NCBI GenBank assembly: GCA_013400975.1
Contig: WBMZ01002679.1
Span: 186,001 to 250,000 of the forward strand
Reading direction: 5' to 3'
From: Atrichornis clamosus
Taxonomy: Eukaryota; Chordata; Aves; Passeriformes; Menuridae
Length of the DNA stretch: 64,000 nt
Shown: positions 54,061-64,000 of the stretch, one piece after another
Position numbering within the stretch: position 1 is the stretch's first letter
Layout: every line of letters starts with the position of its first letter
Made by a program: the position numbers and the translations under genes
Notes under the pieces: model-generated
Told to the model about the DNA's origin: nothing
What the model saw: the letters and a program-made list of their open reading frames with translations, nothing else
Database searches by the model: none

Positions 54061-54148
54061 GAAAGGTATTTCTGGAATTCTGTAGTCCAGCCCCTGCTCA
54101 AAGCAGGGCCAAAGTCAGAGTTGGACAAGGTTCCTGAGGTTGCATGCT
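54061..54148 (-). mobile_element. Truncated CR1 LINE 3' end
   Basis: The plus strand reads GAAAGGTATTTCTGGAATTC, then TGTAGTCCAGCCCCTGCTCA, then AAGCAGGGCCAAAGTCAGAG and TTGGACAAGGTTCCTGAGGT. This is the reverse complement of the last part of CR1, including the hallmark TCCAGCCCCTGCTCAAAGCA. The element is on the minus strand and covers about 90 bp, with the 5' portion missing. The identification rests on my knowledge of the family. Confidence 0.78.
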
Positions 54149-56090
54149 CAGACAGAACATTTCCTTTGGAAACCCTGTTCAGAGCTGCATTCAGACAAAC
54201 ATTTACAAGTTTCATGTCTGGCAGATTTCTACCTGTCCAAGCAGATTTTCCACCTCACTACTACGTTCTTAGCAAATTTCCACACAGGTTGAATAATAAA
54301 GCAGGGACAACAACATGACTGTCACCGACTGAGGCTCTTTCTACAAAGGTGAGACAAAAATGCACCTGAAATTGGTCTTGCCTCAGAGACTGGGGAAACC
54401 GGTCCAAAGGAGACTGAGAAACCAGCAGGGGCCAGACTTAATGCCCATCTCCATAAAGATAAGTGAACCTGAAGGTTTAGGTAATTAACTTCCATGCAAA
54501 TGAGACATAACAGCAGCCAATTTTGGCTCAGCCTGCCTACTCCTGAAAACAGTCAGTGCTTTGCCAATGGCTCCATTGGCAGCAAGACCCAGTTGTCAGC
54601 TCAGTGTGAAGCTCTTTAATTCCCCAGTACTGGCTGTGCCACAGGCTGGGTGCCCTGTAACAACAGCCCCACACACCTGGACTCTGGCCTCTGTCCTGGT
54701 GCTCACCTGGACCAGTCCAACCCACCCTTGTGGGGTCTCCACGGGGGCTTACTGAGCCTTGGATGCAGGCCAAGGAATCCCTGCAATCCCCTGCCCAGGA
54801 TCACACCATTTTTGGCACCTGCAAGGCAAATCCCCAAATGCACAAACACACAAACCAAAGCAAAGCCCTCCATTCTTATGGAAAAAACCCACCCAAATCC
54901 ATCACATTTTCTTTTTTGTTTCCAATTTCCTTTGTACAAGTCTTCTTTGCCAAGGTCTCCAAAGTCAGTCTTCCCTCCTAGATTTTGCAGCATTCCCAGT
55001 TTCCACCAACAGCAGCCAGACTGGCAGTTCATGAGGGACGTGGGACTGAGCAAACTGAGCAAAAAGCTAAAGGGCTGTGTCTATAACTGGATGTTTCCCT
55101 GGCAACATGGAGAACTTGGTACCTCTCATGACTTGCAGCGTGCACAGATTTCCTCCCTGTAGCCTCAGCCCAGGGAGCTGCAGGGAACTGGCTGGAAGCA
55201 GGAATACCTCCAGCTGCCAGGAGCATCCGAGCACCTCCAGCCCGGCACAGGCTGAGGCTCACTGCTGTGCCCTGAACAGCTTTTGGGGGTACACAGCCCC
55301 CTGTGATGGCTTGTGTCCTACAGAAGGACCACACAAAAGCCATTGGACTTGTAATGCTTTTTGTCCCAGCACACAGCAATGCCATAAAATGAAGGAAACA
55401 TAGCTCAAAGCACAGCTTAAATTCATTTCTGCTTGAAAAAAATTTTATGTAGTTTTACTTCAAGGATTTTGAAACCACCAAACAACTAGGCTTTTAGTAG
55501 AGCAAAGCCTGTGAGAAACACAGACCCCAAATCCTAAAACTATGTTAATGGAAAACTCAGGCATATCCTTGCTAGGAAATTTGCCCCAATTCCTGCAGCA
55601 TAACTGAAAGTGTAACAACAGCTCCTGATCCAAGACAAATTACATAGAGGTCTTGACCCTTAGTAATGAGTCCTGGTTTCCTAAGCTATAATATCACAGG
55701 CAGTGGCAGTAAATGTGTATTTGGAGTCAGTGTTTGTAGGGGTAAATGCATGCCAGGCAACAAATCAGAAAACATAAAAACTGATGTGATGATATGGAAG
55801 AAATGAACAAGAAGAAATCCAAACTCATCTCCTTTGCTGCTTGTCACTGAAGATGTTTTAGCATATTGTTCTTCAATACAATTCAAATTATCAGCTGGTA
55901 GAACAATTATCTAACTAAAAGATTTAACCATGATTAAAGTCTAAACAAGCTGCTGAACAAACACCTACTCAGCCTCGCTTGAATTTAATTGAAATTCCGT
56001 GCACGTTGAGTGCTTTACTTACAGATTTTTCTGGTGATCAGGCTAGCAAGGACCAGGCTAGCAGCATTTCTTACCTGCTTACACACCATG
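54149..56090. other. Non-coding stretch, no gene recognised
   Basis: No gene is supported. Between 54.5 and 55.4 kb, GC-rich sequence carries frames of 78-170 codons in several conflicting registers on both strands, without domains. The remainder is mixed to AT-rich and empty. Confidence 0.55.
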
Positions 56091-56330
56091 TATAGTCCAA
56101 CCCCCTGCTGAGGCAGGACACCTGGAGCAGGTGACACAGGAACACATCCAGGTGGGTTCGGAAGTCTCCAGAGAGGGAGAATCCATGACCTTCCTAGGTA
56201 GCCTGCTCCAGGGCTTTGTCACCTTCAATGTAAAGAAGTTCTTCCTCATGTTGAGGTGAAATTTCTTATGCTTTGGTTTATGGCCATTGCTCCTTGTCCT
56301 GTCACTGGACAACGCTGAAAAGAGTCCATC
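56091..56330 (-). mobile_element. CR1 LINE 3' fragment, about 240 bp
   Basis: The plus strand shows the reverse complement of the CR1 3' end in the expected order. First comes AGTCCAACCCCCTGCTGAGG, then CTGGAGCAGGTGACACAGG and AACACATCCAGGTGGGTT. Next are AAGTCTCCAGAGAGGGAGA and GTAGCCTGCTCCAGGGCTTT, followed by AAGAAGTTCTTCCTCATG. Last come GCTCCTTGTCCTGTCACTGG and GCTGAAAAGAGTCC. The element is therefore on the minus strand, truncated at its 5' side near 56330, with its 3' end near 56091. The 124-codon minus-strand frame covering it is incidental because this part of CR1 is mostly untranslated. Divergence from the family sequence suggests an old copy. Confidence 0.88.
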
Positions 56331-56514
56331 ACCACTGTCTTGGGACCCACAAGTGTTGCAGCTGGGAATAAACCTTATACTCAGGTGAGTGCGGCACAGG
56401 AGGTTAAGCTGAGACTGGCCATGCAACAAGTCTTTCTTCAAATGTCTTTTCACAGAGCTCTGAGAAGTAATTTTAATGGAAACTTACTCAGAGGGCAACA
56501 GAGCTTGAATCTGG

Positions 56515-56970
56515 CAGTGCCAAAACAGCCGCACTCCCCAGCAAGGCCTCGACGCCGGCAACCGCTCGGCACTGCCGGTGCCATGCGGGGCACCCAGCTT
56601 GGCCACCACAGCTCAAAGGGTGCAGGGAGGTCACCCACGGCCAAGATGACAATGTTCTTCCCACAGAGAGGCTGCAATGTCCACTCTGTCCCAGTTAACG
56701 GCCCCCACAGCAGAGGCTGCATTCCAACACCCTTTTCCGGGAGTCCTACAGAGCTCTGCAGGAAAGGACAGATGCATTTAACAGACCTTTTCTGCGGAAA
56801 GGGCCAGTCTGCCCAGGCCTGAAGCAGAAGGTAATTTCATAACCTTGTGTAATAAACAGCATCCTAATGAGTGCTGGCAGAAGGAGCGAGAGCAGCACTG
56901 CCCTCGCCACACAGCAGCCCTCCCCGGCGAGGCCGAGGCGTGTCCCTGACCTTTCCACGGACAGCGGGAG
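56515..56970. promoter_or_regulatory. Two CpG clusters, possible regulatory DNA
   Basis: CpGs are dense at about 56528-56600 (eight in about 75 bp) and again at about 56884-56966 (eight in about 85 bp), with scattered ones between. This contrasts with the CpG-poor flanks. The 160-codon plus-strand frame at 56340-56822 and the minus-strand frames beneath it have no recognisable motifs. Composition is observed; any promoter, enhancer or gene-conversion explanation is inference. Confidence 0.3.
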
Positions 56971-59900
56971 AACAGGCCCATCAGCTTGTCTGTGACAAAT
57001 GACAGGATGCATTCAATGGAGAGTTTTACAGCAGTGAAATGTCAGCATGCCAATAGGCAGGGGTGGCTTTCCATATCACTAAACAACGCGTCCATATCCA
57101 GGAAATGTCACTGTCTCCTGGCAAAAGCTGATTTAGGGACCCACACATCTCCGCGCTCTTCATTGCCTGCCACCACACAGGGCTCAGCCTAGACAGACAG
57201 CAGCAAGGAGCAGGGATCATCCACTCCTGAGGGCAGTAAGAAATACAAACACAGCCTGGGCTTACTACAGCTCCTGGGCTAACTTTGAAGTGTTTGAGAA
57301 AATGCTCAAGTGCTCATATCTACACAGTGTTATGCCATGGGTGCATCAGCTGAAAGCAAAGGAGATTAAAATGACAGTCTGTATCCTGATTTATGACATA
57401 AAAATTGCAGGATCTTTACTCATTGGCCTTGAAAAATAGTTATGCTGCTTGACTTTTTAATTAAATTGTGAAGATTATTTATTATATGACCATAAATAGT
57501 TTGTATAAACACTTATGGGTTTGAGGAATCTCAGAGCAAAGGCCAAATAAAATAAAAACTAATAAAAATGTATTTTTTACCATAAAATCAATAGCAACTT
57601 ACGCATGCCAGGAGTCACAATTCTATTTGAGAAAGATTGATCATCTCATAGGAAGAATTTTTGAACATTTGGCTGGTTCCTTGCATTTTTCTAGAATCCC
57701 CTTCTTTTGAAAAACCAACAGCAAAATGTTAAAACCTGCTGATTTAAAATTGCTTTTGAAAATCACCCACATTTGTGCATATCAGGCAAGTGATGAATAA
57801 CAGACATCCACACAAAACTGCCCACAAGTTTGCTAAGAAGGGTGGAACACACCACGGTGACAATAAAAGTCATCTGTAATGCCTATTTCCCCACATATGA
57901 GTTCCATGACAGGTATTAAAAATGACTACATCATAGAAGAGGATCTACAGGCACAATTACAGATCTGAATTTGTACCACTGGTATAAAAAAAAAATCTGT
58001 TAACCTACAGTAATGTTAAGATACTTTCAATGCCATTTGGATGACAGAAAACTGTAAGGAAAAACTACAGCTGAAGGAAGCTAATTATGGAAAATCCTGT
58101 ACAACATATTGCTGAACACAGAAGTGAGTACAGCTTCCACCCTTTTCTGCATTGCAGATGTACAGATTTGTTTAGGTAGATATCCCAGAACAGTAAAGAG
58201 AAATTTGAGCATAAAAATATTAAATTTCTGTGAAGAAAATAAAAACCAGCAAGTTAACACTGGTTGGGAATGCCTCCCTTTCCTTCAGTGCCTCTTCGCA
58301 CACACACAGGGATATTCCCCACAAGGACCATGTCTTGACAGATACAACAGGTTCAATATAATTTCTTATTTATGTGCACAAGTAAATAGAAAGAGCTGGG
58401 GAAAACTTCACATCTTACAAAATATTAGAATGCAAGTCTGGGGAGTGAAGCTTAGAGGGTCTCAGCTCATTTAGTCTCTGACAGGAACACTGGAATCATA
58501 ACCACACCTAACGCCTGGAAGCTGTTATTTATGGGCATGTGTTTGCAAGCAAACCAGCTCAGAGCACTCACCTTTCCCTGGAACCCATTTCTGGGTTTGT
58601 CTAATACTTCCTATTAGAAATTATGCCTGTCACCTATTTTTGAGAAGGTCTCACACCTCTGCCACTTGCTGCCAGATGCTGAAATTCAGCAGGGAGAAAA
58701 GCCCTCAGCTAAACAAGCTCTTTTTCTTCAGTTCATTCTGTTTGTGGCTGCTCATGTTCCTCCTGCTCCCGGTGCCAACAGCAATATTTTTTTTGCAGCC
58801 TGTCAAAACAGTGATTAAATCCAAGACTGCAATCTAAAGCCAGCCCCCAGCAGCCCTGGAGAGCCCCAGCAGAGGCAGACGGATCCTGCCTGTGCCAAAG
58901 GGTTCAGCAGGCACCTTGCACAGGGAGGGATGGGAAGGATGAGGGGATGGAGCCCAGCAGCACATCCCAGCCCTTGGCTGGATTATCCTGCTGCAGGAAC
59001 AAATCCACCTCAGGGTCTCGCCTCTCTGTGGGCATTGAACCAGCAACACTTTGCACCTCCGCCTCACCTCTGCTGCACAGCTTTTTATGGATTCCTACCT
59101 GATCCATGCCGCACCAGAGGATCCCCACGAGCAGAGTCCCCAGCTGACCCCCTGCAGGAAGGTGTCTGAGATGAGAAGGGGGTGGCACCAAAGGCAGTAT
59201 CCTCACAGCGGGTGAGGGAAGGAACACACTTGCCAGGTTAAGCCTCTCTCACAGACAGAGGAGATGCTGTTGGCAGCTCAGGGAAGCCTGCACGGCAGGG
59301 CAGATGCAGGGTAGAAGTACTCTGAGAAAAGTTGATTTACCAGGAGGCAGAGGCAAAACCTGCCACCAAGGAGGCAATGATTACCTCTGCATGGACAGGA
59401 GGGTCTGGAACTTGTAAATGCCTAGAACACATCTCACCGGCCTCTCAGGACACGCCACCCATGGCAAATGATTCGCCAAGAGTCCCAGTGTGTGTTGCAG
59501 CCCATCCCAGGGTGCTGAGCACCTCCTGACCCTTTTGGGCTTGTGCACGAGCTCTGCACTGCTGCTCTCTGTGCCAAGGTGCACTAGAAAACAAATCACC
59601 TGAGGCAGACCCCTTTCCCAGGCCACAACACTCAAAACTCAGGTGCAATCACTGTCTCTCCAAGGTGCCATTGCATTAACAAAATAAAGCAGTAGTACAG
59701 CAAATATTAATACAATATAATTATTTAATATAAACAGAAAGATATTACACAGTAAACTATATTACAACATTGGAAAACATGGGCTTCTGCAAGGATGAAA
59801 AACAGAAAGTGATGCTGTGTCTTCTTCATCTTCTCTAATGTTTGTGATTCCTGTTGCAGAGCCTGGTGAGAAAGCAAAGATTTTACATTATGCAAGCCAT

Positions 59901-62900
59901 ATTCTTTCACTAATACGTCCATTCAGAGGCAAATTGATGTACTTCTAAATATCTTGAAGCTATCTCTATATCCACACTTGCAGTATTGTGTATCCTTCTC
60001 CTCCTTACAAACTTAATAGTGCCAATTAAATTTTAAAAGCTGTGCAAGCTGGATTGGTGAGGCTTAAAAATGTTTTGGCTGATTAAGTTTGGAAAGATGC
60101 CTTGCTTTGAAAATATTTTCCTTGTCCCTGTGCATAGAGGCAAAGGTGACCCCACTTTGCAGCATATTCCAGCTGAGCTCCAGAGAAGTAAGTGGGCTGA
60201 GAGTACAACAGGAGCTCCTGGAGAAGATACACATTCAGCTACCCTTTATCTTCCTTCCCTTCCAGCCCCCACTTCACATTCCTTACACATGCTAAGTCAT
60301 ATTTGTGTATGCACAAAGTCCCACGGGGGGACTTTTCAGCACCAGGTCTACAGAATTTGCCCTTTACCACCTCCTACAGAAATCTAAAAGGATACATGCA
60401 GCCAGGGTTCCAAGGAAAGTGGGCGTAGAAACTCAGGAGTCTCAGTATGACAACTGGCAAAGCAATAAGTCATACATCTTGGCTAAAGTTCTGTGAAATG
60501 ATTCATTTTCAATGAATTGGCATTTTCAAAGGAGAAAATGCATCATCAGAATATTTCTCTTCAGCTCCTGTACAAAGATACACCACAATAGTTTGATTTG
60601 CAACAAATCCCTCTATAAAAAGTGCTGAGCTTGCAGGGCTGTCTGCCTGAGAGGTTATATAGAAGATTTGCAGAAGCACAATCAAAGATGAAATGACATG
60701 TTAAATTCTGGATTATAACTAATACCTATGGAAATAATCATTTATTCAATCAACAAAATAAGATCAGTTACATTAACCTTGAAAGATCTACTAACAGCTA
60801 CTCTCCAAGCGTCACACACACAGGTGATGAGGTTTTGCACTGACAGTTCCCAGTATCTGATTTCTCACTCTATTTTCATCATAAAACACTGAAAAATATC
60901 CCCAGGCCTTCTTGCTGTTTTGCTTACAGGGAATGAAGTTATATGGAAGGAAATTTTCTTCTCACATGCCCATGTTCATCTCAGGCTTGATGTCAGCAAA
61001 GTTGCTGTTCTTCATTTAAACAAAACTGGGAAAGAACATGGATGCAATTTCTCCATGCAGCACTATGGACTGTTAGAAAACCTAAATCAAAGTGTGTACT
61101 GGAGCTGGACCCTGGTTTGAGATGTGTACAGATTTTCCAGGTGTTCAGGAGACCTTCCCAAATTTGGTCACCACCAGGTATTTCCAATCAGGCAACTAGC
61201 ACAGATTTTAATCTCCTTATGCACCAAAACCCACCATGGATAAAAGACTCACAGTTTTTTCAGCATGTGCTGCTGAGCAGATGGCCTGAAGTCTGAAAGG
61301 GACTTTTAAAATTTTCTTTTATTTGCTTTTATTCCCCCTATAATGCATAATTTAATTGCGCCATCCAGCACGGTGTATTTTTTTCTCCAAACTAAGTCTG
61401 GCTGGAGGTAACTCCCTATGGCAAATATCACTGTGTGGTGTCCTTTGATTCCTGGTGAGCTGCTGCTCCCGTGCAGGGGATGCTGTGCCTTCCCACACTG
61501 CACCAAACACCTGCAAAATGAGAGGTTTTACAGCAATCCCAAGCTCAGCATGGCCATTTCTGGAGTGTAGCCATTCCTGGCACTGGAGCGCTCCCAGAGC
61601 CCTAAATGGATGAGCACGGAGATGTTGGATATCACCCATCTTCACAGGAGCAGCATACACAGCTCACTGAACCAGCCAGTGGGAAAGGCAAGGCATGCCC
61701 TCAGGCTTCTCCTATTTCTGAGACCTTGATTTTTCCTCAGAAGGGAAATTCAGAACAAATGAAACAGAAAAGGTGATTCAGATCCTCTGGCAGGCAAAAA
61801 ACTACAGGAACATCAGAGCTTTTAGTGAAATCAGGTCTGTACACTGCTAGAGCCTCGTGAGTCCTCCAGAGGAATAGACTGATAACAGAAATTGCCAAAA
61901 AAAGGATGGGTTTGGAAGAGTCAACATCCAACTGGAAGGCAGCAGGAAGCTGTGGTGTACTGCAGTCTGCCTTCAGCCACACTCACAGAACTGCAGCAAT
62001 GCTCAGGATTCCTGTAAAGCAATGACATTTAGCTACTGGCCACGAAGAGAATGGCAATGTTTCTGAAGGGCTGGAATTACCTGGGGAATGATCACCAAAG
62101 TCCAGATCCATAGAAGGGTTTGAGTACTGACTGCAATGTAAGCACGGCACCTGGGAGAGCAGGTGGCCACGGGATGGTTCCTGCAATGGCTGGGTGGTTA
62201 CACACAGGAGCTGCCTGCAAGGACCTGGAAGAAAAGCAGACATCTCCTGTTGGCCAAGACATGGCCATAGCATTCACATGTCCAGCTGTAAACTGTAAAT
62301 ATTGAAAAATGTTGTATCTCCACCCCCTGGAGACAGGCAGCAGCTGAGCAGGGGGCTGAATGTCAGCACTGAAGTCCAAGCCAAAGGCTCAGCTCCTGCA
62401 TACTCAATCCAGTTCTGACTGAAGCCAAAAGACAAGCTAGGAAAGCTCTCTTCAACATACTAAAAAGCCAAGTTTACTGGTGTTTATATTTATAAATATA
62501 TAATGAATATTCCTGAAAGATTCATTCTGGGAGCCGTGGAGAACATCAACATCAGAAGAAAGCAGACTTGAAAAGAGAAGGGAGAGGTTGAGTCAATAAC
62601 AGAGTGTCTTCATCATCCATATATTTAACCACTGCACCTTTCTGTGCTGGTTTTAAAAATCACCCTCATTTTTTATCTTATGATAACATTTGTGAAACAC
62701 CTTTACCCTGCAATCCTCCAGGAAAATAATTAAATTTAATAGAATCCACCCACATTCTAAAGCTGAGATGGAAAGTACTTATATTTAATAAAAACTACAG
62801 TTTCTAAATGGTTATGGTATTTAATTTGCATTCTCTTAGCTATTTTAACTGCAGCTTTATTAGAACAGCATTGTTGGCTGCACTGTTTATCTTTCACCAC

Positions 62901-63133
62901 CATTGTCGTGATAAGAAAAACATGGAAAGCAGATGAAAAACAGGGAAAATATAAAAAGACAGAGCATGAGCAGAGTAGCTTGAAAATGTGTGTTTGGGGG
63001 AAAAAATATCTCAGATCTCTGCAAAGCTCAAATCCCCAATCGCCCTCTCTGCGAGCTTCCAGGAAGAGAAAAGAAGATGTAGGATGTTGCTGGCTTATTT
63101 CCATACAAATTAAACATCCTTTTGCTTTGGCAG
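56971..63133. other. Non-coding stretch, no gene recognised
   Basis: No gene is supported. 57.3-58.1 kb is AT-rich with A-rich runs. A plus-strand frame at 58109-58474 (121 codons) shows no motif. Around 59.69-59.77 kb is AT-rich. A strong acceptor-like sequence (TTGCTGTTTTGCTTACAG) ends at 60929 and opens a 63-codon frame with three N-X-S/T sites that stops at 61120, but I recognise nothing and see no AATAAA close downstream. Confidence 0.5.
62485..62500. repeat. 16-bp perfect AT palindrome
   Basis: TATATTTATAAATATA equals its own reverse complement over all 16 bases. In AT-rich sequence such palindromes arise fairly readily by chance. Confidence 0.85.
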
Positions 63134-63154
63134 AGAGGAGCAGGCAGTCAGCAG
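63134..63154 (+). other. Possible 21-nt microexon, unproven
   Basis: The 21 bases lie between CTTTTGCTTTGGCAG and GTGAGAAC, a good acceptor shape and a strong donor. They make seven codons without a stop (RGAGSQQ in the frame that would join the segment at 63290 in phase 0). The spacing to the next candidate exon would give an intron of 135 or 189 bp. Sites of this quality over so short a span occur by chance, so this is a weak suggestion. Confidence 0.12.
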
Positions 63155-63289
63155 GTGAGAACTCAGCCCTGCAGTGAGCTGTGCCCACTGGCACTGGTGG
63201 AGGAGGCCGCCCACAGCCTGCCTGTTTCCTCAGTCCTTAGATGATGGGATCAGAAATTCCCTTTCCTTCCTCTGCTCTCTCCCTCGCAG

Positions 63290-63470
63290 GGCCCACTAAG
63301 CTCTGCGGGTTGGATCCAGTGCCAGCTGTCTGTGTTTCCCCAGTTCAAATCCCCAACCAGAAGATTAGACACGTCTGCACCAAGAGGATCATCCCGAACT
63401 TCCGTTAATGAAATCATCAGAAGATCAAGAGACGAGGTTGTAACGCTGGGCCCCACAGGACTTGGCAGAG
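63290..63470 (+). other. Possible coding exon of an unidentified gene
   Basis: A pyrimidine-rich tract (CTTCCTCTGCTCTCTCCCTC) ends in GCAG at 63289. A second acceptor (TGTGTTTCCCCAG) ends at 63343, exactly 54 bases on, so either choice keeps the same frame. A donor, GCAGAG followed by GTGAAT, lies at 63470/63471. Only one frame is open from the second acceptor to the donor. It reads as a polar, serine- and arginine-rich peptide with basophilic-kinase-like sites (SPTRRLDTS, RGSSRTSVNEIIRRSRDE) ending VVTLGPTGLGR, which looks more protein-like than most frames in this window. I do not recognise the protein, the surrounding frame is only about 88 codons in all and has no ATG, and no adjoining exon is certain. 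Confidence 0.28.
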
Positions 63471-64000
63471 GTGAATCGTGGGTTGGTGGGAAGGGAGGCA
63501 GAGGATGAGCCAGGACTGGGTCAGGGTCCAGAGCCCTCCTGAACCCACAGCCTTGCTCCAGCCCCACCAGGCTCAGCCACGGGGGGTTTTAGGTAGAGGA
63601 TAAATTTCAGAGGGGAGAGGTAAGCAGAAACAGCAACTTGATCACAGACCCCAGTAATCACTTTCTGAGCTGGAACCAAGAGAGTATTCTCCACTGAGGA
63701 GGTAAATAATCATACAGGTGAAAATGATGCTATGAAACTGTGCTGCAGGCCCAGCATCCACATTCCCCGTTGTTACCAGCTCAGTACCATCCCACAGACA
63801 CTCTTTAAAGCAGCCCTGCCATCTCCCCTGCACGTTTTCCTCCCTGCCCAAGTGCAGACACACCTCTGCCTGCTCCTGGCAGGGTAGCACCAGCGTTGTG
63901 CAAACCCTGTGCAGCTGCCAGGGGAGGAACATGGATCAGGCCACCTGCCCAGAAACCAGCACAATTCAGTGCTAAGGAAAGGGCCATCACTGGTTGGCAT
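63471..64000. other. Window end, nothing recognised
   Basis: The last 530 bases hold short overlapping minus-strand frames at 63642-64000 in three registers and acceptor-like pyrimidine runs near 63.83 kb. No gene, repeat or RNA is supported. Confidence 0.5.

Noticed and set aside
56079..56453. 124-codon minus-strand frame
   Set aside because: It overlies the CR1 3' fragment, which is largely untranslated and truncated here.
63342..63353. B-box-like GTTCAAATCCCC
   Set aside because: No A box at a suitable distance and no acceptor stem; it falls within the candidate exon.
63250..63567. Minus-strand frame containing LVGDLNWGN, faintly like a LINE endonuclease motif
   Set aside because: Only a few residues resemble GDFN-type motifs, nothing else of a LINE ORF2 is present around it, and the opposite strand has better exon signals.
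1..64000. Bacterial operons, CRISPR arrays, toxin-antitoxin or phage modules
   Set aside because: Gene density, repeat types and frame structure are those of a vertebrate non-coding region; no regularly spaced direct repeats or linked frames were found.

Overview
This window reads as vertebrate nuclear DNA, most likely from a bird. Three truncated chicken-repeat-1 (CR1) LINE 3' ends and one solitary LTR of a family I recognise from bird genomes support this. There are no operons, Shine-Dalgarno signals or densely packed reading frames. The open frames present are short, overlap each other in several frames, contain no protein domain I recognise, and match what stop-codon spacing would give by chance. 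I could not identify a single gene with confidence. The window is best read as intergenic or deep intronic sequence.

Layout. 1-8.9 kb is unremarkable single-copy-looking DNA with one three-copy 20-bp tandem repeat (2901-2960). A small CpG-rich patch lies at about 8.96-9.22 kb. 9.2-19.6 kb holds a hairpin-forming inverted repeat (11112-11169) and two short tandem duplications (12201-12306 and 16326-16380). A solitary 540-bp LTR in minus orientation occupies 19610-20149, flanked by a near-perfect 5-bp target-site duplication. 20.2-40 kb is mostly featureless; 33.0-34.96 kb is AT-rich and has almost no open frames. 40.06-40.38 kb is AT-rich low-complexity DNA ending in a 29-bp near-perfect palindrome, and 40.95-41.25 kb is CpG-rich with a canonical G-quadruplex motif. 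CR1 fragments, all in minus orientation, lie at 47.43-47.52, 54.06-54.15 and 56.09-56.33 kb. Two further CpG clusters lie at 56.52-56.97 kb.

The only hints of coding potential are exon-shaped segments. One is on the plus strand at 63290-63470, with a possible 21-nt microexon at 63134-63154 just upstream. Another is a 102-bp membrane-segment-like piece on the minus strand at 50218-50319. Both rest on splice-site shape and an open frame only; I recognise neither protein. I found no RNA gene, CRISPR array, intact transposon or previously undescribed system that the sequence itself can support.
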